Assembly: GCA_002424095.1 (NCBI GenBank) | Contig: DIPL01000020.1 | Location: 10,189 to 65,807, forward strand | DNA: 55,619 nt | Origin: Christensenella sp. UBA5489 | Lineage (GTDB): Bacteria > Bacillota > Clostridia > Christensenellales > UBA1242 | Direction of reading: 5' to 3' | Shown: positions 17,212 to 24,242 of the stretch, in pieces | Numbering within the stretch: position 1 is the first letter of the stretch | Layout: each line of letters begins with the position of its first letter | Program-made: the position numbers and the translations under genes | Notes under the pieces: model-generated | Told to the model about the DNA's origin: nothing | Databases searched by the model: none | Seen by the model: only the letters and a program-made list of their open reading frames with translations

Positions 17212-19509
17212 TTAAGATAAATTAGACGGGTCGATTTCAACAAAAACACTTGCCTTTGAATTTTTAAACAAATTTACTGCTTCATAAATGTCTTTTATTA
17301 TATCGTGTTCACGTATTTTTGTCAAGCGCATCAAAATTTGATAGCGGTATTTATTCTTTATTCTCATATGCGGACTTTTCATTGGTTCACAATAGTAAAA
17401 ATCTCCGAAAAATTTTTCTGTTATAGGCTTAATCTTTTTAAATAAATTTTGCGTAACTTGCCTTACCAACTCTTCTTTTTCGTGTGTAATTAAAATGCGA
17501 ACTATTGTTGAAAACGGCGGAAAGTTCGAAACTTGCCGTATATTTATTTCTTTATCATAAAATCCTTTATAATTATAATTCGCTGCAAATTTATATACAT
17601 AATGTGCAGGGCTGAAAGTTTGTAAAACAATTTCTCCGCCACCATCTCTCCTGCCTGCCCTGCCGCTTACCTGCGTTATAAGTTGAAAAGTCTTTTCTGT
17701 ACCCTGATAGTCGGTTTGATAAAGTCCAATATCGGCATCAATAATTCCAACCAGCGAAACGGCATCAAAATCGTGCCCTTTGGCAATCATTTGCGTTCCA
17801 ACTAAAACAGCAGGCCTATGCTTTGAAAAGTCGGTTAAAATCTTCTGATGTGCGTTTTTATTTCTTGTCGTGTCGTTATCCATTCGAAAAACTTTAACAT
17901 CAGGAAAAAGTCGCTTGAATTCATCAACAATTTTTTGCGTGCCAACTGCACCTTGCCTTATATGACCGCTTTTACATTCTGGGCATACTGTAAGTGCTTT
18001 ATAACGCTTGCCGCAATAGTGACATTTCAATTTATCTTCCGCCTTGTGATATACAAGTGATATATCACAATCAGTGCATTTAGCAACATATCCGCATCCA
18101 CGGCATCTCATAAAAGATGTAAAGCCTCTGCGGTTTAAAAACAAAAGTGCTTGCTGTTTCTTTTTTATACATTCGTTCAAATCATTTACAAGTTGCACGG
18201 AAAAAAAACTTCCATTACCTGCACGAAGTTCGCTCATCATATCGACAATTTGAATTTCTGGCATTTCTTTTTTATTCGTTCTTACAGGCATTTCCAAAAG
18301 AGTAATTTTGCCCTGAGTGGCGGAATAATATGATTTAAGACTCGGTGTTGCACTGCCAAGAACAAGTGGACAATTATTAAACCGCATACGAAAACAAGCA
18401 ATTTCGTGCGTTTTATAACGCGGATTGCTTTCACTGTTATAAGAAGTTTCGTGCTCTTCATCAATTACAATTATGCCAATATTTTTAAGCGGAGCAAAAA
18501 TTGCAGAACGTGCGCCGATAACGACAGATGCTTCTCCAAACAAAATCCTACGCCATTCATCAAACCGCTCGCCAGAAGAAAGTCCGCTGTGAAGAACCGC
18601 AACGTTTGCTCCAAGCCGAGATTTGAAAGTGCCAAGCATTTGCGGTGTTAGTGAAATTTCAGGAACGAGCATAATTGCTGTTTTGCCGAGTTTTAAAACT
18701 TTTTCAATCAAACTTAAATAAACTTCGGTTTTGCCACTACCCGTAACACCGTGCAATAAAAAAGTCTTATTTTCAGTTTTATCAAAATTATTAGTTATAT
18801 TTTCACAATCTTTTTCAAAACCTTTGATTTCAGAATTATGTAAATTTTTACTTTCAGAATTTTTATTAATATATTTTTCAATTGTTTCAATTGCTCGCCT
18901 TTGTTCAGGAGTATGTTCAATTTCTAATTCAAGTCTTGTCATTTCCAATGGCGTTCGCTGTATTTCAATTTCCTGTATTAAAATCACTTTGTCTTTTTTA
19001 AATTTATTCACCGCACCCGTAGTAAAATTTTGATTTAGCATTGTTTGATTTTCGCACTTATTTTCTTTTAAATATGCAAGAAGTTGGTGCTGTCGAAAAC
19101 TGTTTTTTCTTAAAGTGAGTTCGTATTGCAATAAATCAATTTTTTCATTTAAAGTGCAAAGAGTTTTTTTTAATGGCTTAATTTTATCTGTTCGAAGTTC
19201 GGACGGAATAAAAAGACGCAGTGCATCGACATATTTAATATTATATCTTTTAACCATAAAATGCATAAGAGATAACATTTCAGGTAAAATAAGCGGCGAA
19301 TCATCAATTTGCCCTATGACACTTTTCAACTTATCATCAGAGAGATGAGAAGTTTCTTTAATATCAATAACAAAACCTTCCAGAATTCTTTTTCCGAAAG
19401 GAACAATGACTCGAATGCCCTTTTTCAGCGAAATTTTATCGGGAATTTTATAGTCATAAATTTTATCGATATTGCTGTTTAAAACATCAACAATAATTTC
19501 TGCAATCAT
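17212..19509 (-). CDS. priA: primosomal protein N' (replication restart helicase PriA)
   Basis: PriA is a 3'-5' helicase that reloads the replisome at stalled forks. The 765-residue protein has an N-terminal DNA-binding domain, Walker A GVTGSGKTE, the DEEH box and helicase motifs. Eight cysteines in four CxxC pairs (CRGC, CTDC, CHYC, CPEC) bind two zinc ions. An Asn/Lys/Glu-rich insertion of about 35 residues lies just before Walker A. The ATG begins five bases after the rpoZ stop, so translation is likely coupled. A decayed copy of residues about 87-130 lies upstream of rpoZ. Confidence 0.96.
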   Translation of the reverse strand: MIAEIIVDVLNSNIDKIYDYKIPDKISLKKGIRVIVPFGKRILEGFVIDIKETSHLSDDKLKSVIGQIDDSPLILPEMLSLMHFMVKRYNIKYVDALRLFIPSELRTDKIKPLKKTLCTLNEKIDLLQYELTLRKNSFRQHQLLAYLKENKCENQTMLNQNFTTGAVNKFKKDKVILIQEIEIQRTPLEMTRLELEIEHTPEQRRAIETIEKYINKNSESKNLHNSEIKGFEKDCENITNNFDKTENKTFLLHGVTGSGKTEVYLSLIEKVLKLGKTAIMLVPEISLTPQMLGTFKSRLGANVAVLHSGLSSGERFDEWRRILFGEASVVIGARSAIFAPLKNIGIIVIDEEHETSYNSESNPRYKTHEIACFRMRFNNCPLVLGSATPSLKSYYSATQGKITLLEMPVRTNKKEMPEIQIVDMMSELRAGNGSFFSVQLVNDLNECIKKKQQALLFLNRRGFTSFMRCRGCGYVAKCTDCDISLVYHKAEDKLKCHYCGKRYKALTVCPECKSGHIRQGAVGTQKIVDEFKRLFPDVKVFRMDNDTTRNKNAHQKILTDFSKHRPAVLVGTQMIAKGHDFDAVSLVGIIDADIGLYQTDYQGTEKTFQLITQVSGRAGRRDGGGEIVLQTFSPAHYVYKFAANYNYKGFYDKEINIRQVSNFPPFSTIVRILITHEKEELVRQVTQNLFKKIKPITEKFFGDFYYCEPMKSPHMRIKNKYRYQILMRLTKIREHDIIKDIYEAVNLFKNSKASVFVEIDPSNLS

Positions 19510-19514
19510 TTTCT

Positions 19515-19712
19515 TTAAATTAATTTATTTGGAACAACATCTCCGTTATAAACTTCTTCCGCGGCAATGCTGATTTCTTTTTTCTCGCTCGTTTCAAGTT
19601 CAGCAGGAATTGTCAATGCCAAATGTTTTGCCCTTTTTGCAACAAGGCAACAAAGCAGATAAACGTTGCCATTAACCTTTTTTAATAATTTTTCAATAGG
19701 CGGCTCAATCAT
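19515..19712 (-). CDS. rpoZ: RNA polymerase omega subunit
   Basis: A 65-residue protein with the omega pattern: PPIEKLLKKV at the start, CLVAKRAKHLAL (the conserved AKRAR region) near residue 22, and SIAAEEVYNG at the end. Omega helps assemble RNA polymerase. AGAGG precedes the ATG. It leads the operon rpoZ-priA-def-fmt. In many relatives gmk and coaBC belong to this cluster; neither is here. Confidence 0.9.
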   Translation of the reverse strand: MIEPPIEKLLKKVNGNVYLLCCLVAKRAKHLALTIPAELETSEKKEISIAAEEVYNGDVVPNKLI

Positions 19713-19778
19713 AAAAACCTCTTTTCGTTTATAAATAAGTATAATCCAATATAACTTATTTATATTACTTTATATTTA

Positions 19779-19807
19779 ATTATAAACACAAAAAAACATA
19801 TTGTCAA
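19779..19807 (-). promoter_or_regulatory. consensus promoter of rpoZ-priA-def-fmt
   Basis: On the minus strand a perfect TTGACA (19802-19807), 17 bases and a perfect TATAAT (19779-19784). The leader of about 60 bases contains an imperfect inverted repeat built on AAATAAGT/ACTTATTT near 19732-19763. Confidence 0.8.
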
Positions 19808-19840
19808 GTTTAAAGCAATTTTGAAAATTTAATATTAAAA

Positions 19841-19942
19841 GAAGTCGTATTGCAATAATCAAGTTATTCATTAGAATACAAAAATTTTCAAAGACTTAAA
19901 TTTATCTGTTCGGTAATCAATGTATTTAATATTATATCTCAA
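19841..19942 (-). pseudogene. decayed fragment of priA
   Basis: Read on the minus strand, this piece gives RYNIKYID, then RTDKFKSLK, then LLQYDF in one frame. The intact PriA has RYNIKYVD, RTDKIKPLK and LLQYEL in the same order at about residues 87-130 (19118-19256). At DNA level, blocks of 12-17 identical bases recur in order. Relative to priA the copy lacks nine codons after the first block and has three stop codons between the second and third blocks. It is a non-coding remnant, most simply of a local duplication of the rpoZ-priA region. Confidence 0.75.
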
Positions 19943-19950
19943 CTATTATA

Positions 19951-20478
19951 TTAAATTAATATATACAAAATTATAAGAAAAAGAATAATCGTTAAAATAA
20001 CCAAAACAATTCTAGAAAACTTTTTTCTTCGTGCTTTCCACCATGCGTCTTTCGGCGTACTTGTGGTTCTATCTTTATCATCTATTAGAACATTCAAAAC
20101 ATTTTTTTTATTTTGTTTTATTTCTTCAACTTTCCTTTGACATTCATAAGCTTTTTCTAGTAATTCCTTAGTCGTTAAATTGTTCGTGACTGAAAGTTTC
20201 GCAAAGTTATATCCACCAACATTTTCAACCGTAAAAACATTTTCTTCATTAAATAAATCATTGTCCTTTATGCTGTTTTTATTAATACCGATTTCCGCTT
20301 TACAATTTCTGCATTTTAGATATTGAATATTACTAAAAATAACATCATTTTCAAATTTCCAACTTATCATTGCCCCGCAAAATGGGCAATACTTTAAATC
20401 GCTTTTGCCCTTCATAAATTTTAAACCATTTTTCTTGGATTTAAAAAATTTTTTGCTTTTCATTATTGCCTTTTTCAT
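19951..20478 (-). CDS. zinc-ribbon, C-terminally membrane-anchored protein
   Basis: A 175-residue protein of unknown function. A basic N-terminus is followed by a zinc-ribbon with two cysteine pairs (YCPFCGA and YLKCRNCKAEIG), an alpha-helical middle, a KARRKK cluster and one hydrophobic segment at the very C-terminus. The topology is that of a tail-anchored protein with its zinc domain in the cytoplasm. Two ATG starts are possible; the second, five codons in (20463), has AAAGG five bases upstream and is the better one. It follows the actin-like operon, after a terminator. Any tie to that operon is only positional. Confidence 0.6.
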   Translation of the reverse strand: MKKAIMKSKKFFKSKKNGLKFMKGKSDLKYCPFCGAMISWKFENDVIFSNIQYLKCRNCKAEIGINKNSIKDNDLFNEENVFTVENVGGYNFAKLSVTNNLTTKELLEKAYECQRKVEEIKQNKKNVLNVLIDDKDRTTSTPKDAWWKARRKKFSRIVLVILTIILFLIILYILI

Positions 20479-20572
20479 TGCTTAAATTTCATAATATTAT
20501 ATCAAAGCATTTTAATTTAATCAATTATTTTAATAATTATTTTAGATATGATTGTATGATTTTTAAAACTAA

Positions 20573-20595
20573 AAAAAGCATTTTTAATGCTTTTT
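20573..20595 (-). terminator. terminator of the actin-like operon
   Basis: AAAAAGCATT and AATGCTTTTT form a perfect 10-bp stem with a 3-base loop. On the minus strand the stem runs into TTTTTTTAG. It lies about 20 bases after the Pro/Gln-rich gene and separates it from the zinc-ribbon gene. Confidence 0.8.
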
Positions 20596-20613
20596 AGAAG
20601 AAAAAAGATAAGT

Positions 20614-21312
20614 CTATTCTTTTTCTTGTAATAATTGTAGTAAATAATCTCTACCAGCCGCCTTATCCCCTTCTGAGCCACTACTTGCACCTGGCAAGAC
20701 ATCATCAAAACTTGGTTTTGGACTCGTCTGAGATGTGGAATTTTTTATATCGGGAGCAGGTTGTGGCGCAGTTGGGGCAGGTTGAGGTTGCTGCGGTTGC
20801 TGCGGCACCTGTGGTTGTGGTGGTTGTTCTTGTGGCGCTTGTGGCGCTGGTGGTGGTGTTATTGGGTCAGTTGGTATAAATTGAGGTTGTGGAGCAGGAG
20901 CATACTGTGGCTGCGGTGCAAATTGCGGTGCTGGTATGAACTGAGGTGTCGGCATACTTGGTGGCATTTGCATCGAGCTATACATTCGATTATAAAAATA
21001 TGGATTATTGAAAGTCGAAGCAGTTGGCATTTTAGGAACATATTGTGCATATTGTTGCAAATTTATTCCATGCTCAAATAGCCTTTGAGAACCTTGCGAA
21101 ACGACAATTTCTTCCAGTTCTAGTAATTTATTAGCAATTATATTTGTAAACATATCATTGCTACGGTCTAAACTTACTACATTTAAAGCACTTTGCAATA
21201 AGTTTACAATTGATAAAATGCTGTTTACTGTTTCTTTATTAGTCCCGTAGGACATTAGCGATCTGTCGGCTTCAATATTTCTTAAAATATCTTCAAATTC
21301 TCTTAATAGCAT
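20614..21312 (-). CDS. Pro/Gln-rich protein downstream of actin-like ATPase
   Basis: A 232-residue protein without a recognised family. Residues 1-100 look helical and soluble (Leu/Ile-rich, ending near NLQQYAQYVPK). Residues about 115-195 are low complexity, dominated by Pro, Gln and Ala with short PQFxP-type repeats, and so disordered. A final helix-like DYLLQLLQEKE closes the protein. No signal peptide or membrane segment is seen. AAGGAA precedes the ATG. It is the last gene of a four-gene operon with the ParM-type ATPase. By analogy with other ParM-type operons a small downstream partner could be a filament adaptor, but no DNA-binding motif is seen. Confidence 0.6.
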   Translation of the reverse strand: MLLREFEDILRNIEADRSLMSYGTNKETVNSILSIVNLLQSALNVVSLDRSNDMFTNIIANKLLELEEIVVSQGSQRLFEHGINLQQYAQYVPKMPTASTFNNPYFYNRMYSSMQMPPSMPTPQFIPAPQFAPQPQYAPAPQPQFIPTDPITPPPAPQAPQEQPPQPQVPQQPQQPQPAPTAPQPAPDIKNSTSQTSPKPSFDDVLPGASSGSEGDKAAGRDYLLQLLQEKE

Positions 21313-21401
21313 AAAAGTTCCTTATTGTATAAATTATAATTTATCAGTTAAATTATAAACTAAAAATTCACAATTCAAAGATATAAAAAACGTTAAATGC
21401 A

Positions 21402-22445
21402 TTAGAACTGCCCTAAGAGATAAAATCCTCGAACGTTTGCCATAACTGCATTTTCCTGAATTATTAAACGAGGATCGTTAAATAATTCTTTTAAGTATTT
21501 TTCATATTGAAGAGAGCCGCCACCAGTTAAAATGATGCGATAGAATTTATTAAATTCAAGTCCTAATCCCATAGTTGACTCATGTACTCGTTTTGCTTGA
21601 ATTGCTTTATGTTTTTCAACGAATTTTGACAAGTCATATTTGCCGAACGGAGTTTCAACAACCTCAGATTCAAGTAATGCTAAATCTAATTCGTGCGGAT
21701 TTAATGTATAGATGCTTGCTTCGGGATATTTGTTATTAACATCTTCTTGCAAATCTGAAATATAATCCGAAACACCGATGTCAAACCCGAACGTACCTCT
21801 AACACGAAATGATTCCAAAACAGCCAAATCTAATGAACCCCATCCAATATCAACAACAAGTGCACGTTGTGCCAAATATTTTTGATTTAATTCTTTGGTT
21901 GTAGAGTCATAAACAAAATTATAAAGCGTGCCGAGTGGTTGTGGAACGACAATAACTTCGACAATTTCAAAGGTAATTGTATCAACCTGATCCCACTTAA
22001 CAGATTTTAAAGTATGTTCTCCAATAAGATTTGCCTTTATTGCTTCTTTAATTGCCTCATTTTTAGCCAAAGAGCTAGGAAGACCTGTTACTAGTCTGAT
22101 TTTTTCTTTCGTGTTTGGTTCAAGAATGGACGTTATACCGATAAGTGCTTCAATTTTAAAAGCATTTGAATCGTATCTTCCTTTTGCACGGCTACCACTA
22201 CCCATTGCGGCAATGTCGCCAACCTCGTATACTTCCTTATTATATACATACATTTGATAGTCGGTTTTAAAGGAATATACTAAACCAGCATCATTGATTT
22301 CTTTTATCGTATTACGATATTTTAAATTCTTTTCATTGTCTGTCCAAACTTTAATTGTGGAATTGGCAACGTCAATACCCACTACCTTTGTATAGTTTTT
22401 TCCTTCATACGGCGACTTTTCACTGGTCTTTTTTTCTTTTTTCAC
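21402..22445 (-). CDS. ParM/StbA-type actin-like ATPase
   Basis: A 347-residue actin-fold ATPase of the ParM/StbA type. Phosphate-1 is GIDVANSTIKVW, with the Lys that marks ParM-type proteins. Phosphate-2 is VVDIGWGSLDLAVL and the adenosine loop is IILTGGGSLQ near residue 310. ParM-type proteins polymerise with ATP and usually segregate plasmids or position cargo. Here the gene is chromosomal by context, lies between a membrane-anchored protein and a Pro/Gln-rich protein, and has no typical ParR-like DNA-binding partner. The GTG start has GGGAGGG seven bases upstream. The filament role is known for the family; its cargo is unknown. Confidence 0.82.
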   Translation of the reverse strand: MKKEKKTSEKSPYEGKNYTKVVGIDVANSTIKVWTDNEKNLKYRNTIKEINDAGLVYSFKTDYQMYVYNKEVYEVGDIAAMGSGSRAKGRYDSNAFKIEALIGITSILEPNTKEKIRLVTGLPSSLAKNEAIKEAIKANLIGEHTLKSVKWDQVDTITFEIVEVIVVPQPLGTLYNFVYDSTTKELNQKYLAQRALVVDIGWGSLDLAVLESFRVRGTFGFDIGVSDYISDLQEDVNNKYPEASIYTLNPHELDLALLESEVVETPFGKYDLSKFVEKHKAIQAKRVHESTMGLGLEFNKFYRIILTGGGSLQYEKYLKELFNDPRLIIQENAVMANVRGFYLLGQF

Positions 22446-22473
22446 TATTTTTCCCTCCCAAAAATATTAAAGA

Positions 22474-22941
22474 TTATAATTTACTTAAAACATAGCCAAA
22501 ACTATATTGTTTTGTTTTTTGACTATTTATATTTAAGGCAATTCCATATTCATTTGTTTTATTATAAGATTTAAACATAGATATCAATCCGACTTTCTTG
22601 AAGTTAGCAACATCAAAAACAAAAACATCGAGGACTTTGTCATTTTTATAGCATACAACCGCTACGTAACTATTGGGCTTTTCCACGTCAATCAAGTTTT
22701 TAGGAAATTTTACTATATTTGTCGAAGTGTCGTGTCCTATAATAAGAAATTCTCCTATAGTTCTACCTTTACTATCCGAAGTTCTTAGTGTAAAATTACC
22801 TTTTAAACTGTCAAAAATCGAATAATTTGTTTGAGAGCATAAGTATTTAAAATCTTTTTCAGCCTGCTGATTTATCGCACTATCTAAAAATCCGTCATCA
22901 ACAAACCCTTCTTTTAACTTTCTAATATCTTCTAGTTGCAT
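22474..22941 (-). CDS. small unknown protein in the actin-like operon
   Basis: A 155-residue protein that I do not recognise. It has a helical N-terminus (to about residue 45) and then mainly beta-strand-like stretches such as SYVAVVCYKNDKVLDVFVFD, with no signal peptide, membrane segment or cysteine motif. AAGGAGG gives a strong start. It lies 12 bases after the membrane-anchored protein gene and 28 bases before the ParM-type gene, so it belongs to the same operon. Confidence 0.65.
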   Translation of the reverse strand: MQLEDIRKLKEGFVDDGFLDSAINQQAEKDFKYLCSQTNYSIFDSLKGNFTLRTSDSKGRTIGEFLIIGHDTSTNIVKFPKNLIDVEKPNSYVAVVCYKNDKVLDVFVFDVANFKKVGLISMFKSYNKTNEYGIALNINSQKTKQYSFGYVLSKL

Positions 22942-22953
22942 ACTCCCTCCTTA

Positions 22954-23448
22954 TTATTTTTTACTATTGCTTGATTTTGTTTTTGCTTTTTTCGTTTCAG
23001 GTTTTTCTTTGTTATTATTCTTATCTCCTATTTGACCTTTGTCGCCTTCATTGCTTGAATATTGCGACATAATTTTTTTAAGGTCAAATTCCCCGTCAGT
23101 GTCTTCTTCCTCAGGTTCTTCATAAGTTTTAGATTTAAAATTACGTGAATTTATTCTTTCATTCTTTGATTGATTTACAGCAGTTGTAAATTTTTTTTCA
23201 AAATCCTCCATTTCTTCCTCCGAAATTTTACTTTTTTCCTGCTTTTGTTTTTCAAAAATTTTAGATGCTAAATTCTGGCTCTTTTCTTTTTCATTTGACT
23301 TTTTTTCATTTTGCTCTTTTATATCTGTAATCTTTTTATTAATTTTGTCTTTAAAAACAAAAAAATATAAAAGCACTGCGGCCGCAATTAAAACAACGAT
23401 TATAATTAAAATCGTAAATAATACTGGATTATTAAGCAAGCTATCCAT
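22954..23448 (-). CDS. membrane-anchored charged protein, first gene of actin-like operon
   Basis: A 164-residue protein with one N-terminal hydrophobic segment (about residues 8-30) followed by basic residues KDKINKK. The positive-inside rule thus puts the rest in the cytoplasm. That part is very charged: Lys/Glu-rich and probably coiled-coil at first, then an acidic stretch EEPEEEDTDGEFD, and a Lys-rich end. I start at 23448, where GAGGTG lies four bases before the ATG; a TTG four codons earlier is less likely. It follows its own promoter. It could tether the actin-like filament to the membrane, which is inference from topology and operon. Confidence 0.65.
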   Translation of the reverse strand: MDSLLNNPVLFTILIIIVVLIAAAVLLYFFVFKDKINKKITDIKEQNEKKSNEKEKSQNLASKIFEKQKQEKSKISEEEMEDFEKKFTTAVNQSKNERINSRNFKSKTYEEPEEEDTDGEFDLKKIMSQYSSNEGDKGQIGDKNNNKEKPETKKAKTKSSNSKK

Positions 23449-23489
23449 AAGACACCTCAACCAAATATATTTTTTTACTATTCTTGTGA

Positions 23490-23518
23490 ATTATACACTA
23501 ATTTGAAAAGATTGTAAA
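23490..23518 (-). promoter_or_regulatory. promoter of the actin-like operon
   Basis: On the minus strand TTTACA (23513-23518), 17 bases and a perfect TATAAT (23490-23495), with TG just before the -10. It lies between the 210-residue gene and the membrane-anchored protein gene, so the four genes at 20614-23448 can be expressed apart from the giant surface proteins. Confidence 0.7.
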
Positions 23519-23588
23519 GTAAATAAATTAATATTTCATAAAAAATTGTAAATCGAGTTTTTATTAATTTCCCTTAAAACAACAATAT

Positions 23589-24221
23589 TTAACCTCTTTC
23601 TGATTCATTTTTACCCACCAACTTTTTTATCTCAGGTTTGCCGTTTTCTATTTTATATGTATATTTAATTTCATCGTCATCACTGAATTCAAAAAATGTT
23701 TCCAGAAATTTTCCGTCATAACTATACATTGTCAATACGTGCATTGTTTTATCTCCGTGAGTATCGTCATAACTTACTATAATTTTTTCATCGTTTACAA
23801 AATGAATCTCATTGAGTTTTGTAAAATTAATTATAATTTCATTTACTTTTTCTTTTTCTGTTAAACTAGCAAAAGATATTTGAGAAACTACACTTTTACT
23901 ACTGCTCTCGCCAATAACTAAAAAAACATTTTCTTTTAATCTCTTTAATTTAATATTAAGTTTTGCCGATATATCTGAAAGTTGCCATGCTTTACATAAT
24001 TTGTCGTTAAATAAAACAATTTTATAATAATTCTCATTAAAACGTTTTATTTTGTTAACAAGCACAGAAATATCGTCATAGGAATATAATGTGGACTTGT
24101 ACGTTGTTTTTTCGGTTATCTCTTTGATATAAGAGCCGCCTTTAAACTTGTGTACATCATCTTCCACAGTTGTCTTTTCCGTCATTTTAATTTCAGTGTC
24201 TTCGACAAAAAAATTTGCCAC
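23589..24221 (-). CDS. unknown soluble protein after giant surface protein
   Basis: A 210-residue protein with no recognised family, signal peptide or membrane segment. It has alternating strands and short turns rich in Lys, Asp and Glu (for example KIVLFNDKLCKAW and IHFVNDEKIIVSYDD), which suggests an all-beta or alpha/beta cytoplasmic protein. The GTG start has AAAGGA six bases upstream. It begins 21 bases after the 1631-residue surface protein ends, so it is probably translated from the same mRNA. No function can be assigned. Confidence 0.65.
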   Translation of the reverse strand: MANFFVEDTEIKMTEKTTVEDDVHKFKGGSYIKEITEKTTYKSTLYSYDDISVLVNKIKRFNENYYKIVLFNDKLCKAWQLSDISAKLNIKLKRLKENVFLVIGESSSKSVVSQISFASLTEKEKVNEIIINFTKLNEIHFVNDEKIIVSYDDTHGDKTMHVLTMYSYDGKFLETFFEFSDDDEIKYTYKIENGKPEIKKLVGKNESERG

Positions 24222-24242
24222 ATCTTATCCTTTTATTTTTAG

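Noticed and set aside
20685..21081. Plus-strand frames rich in Val/Trp/Leu opposite the Pro/Gln-rich gene
   Set aside because: They are the antisense reading of the CCA/CAA-rich repeat region; no start signals.
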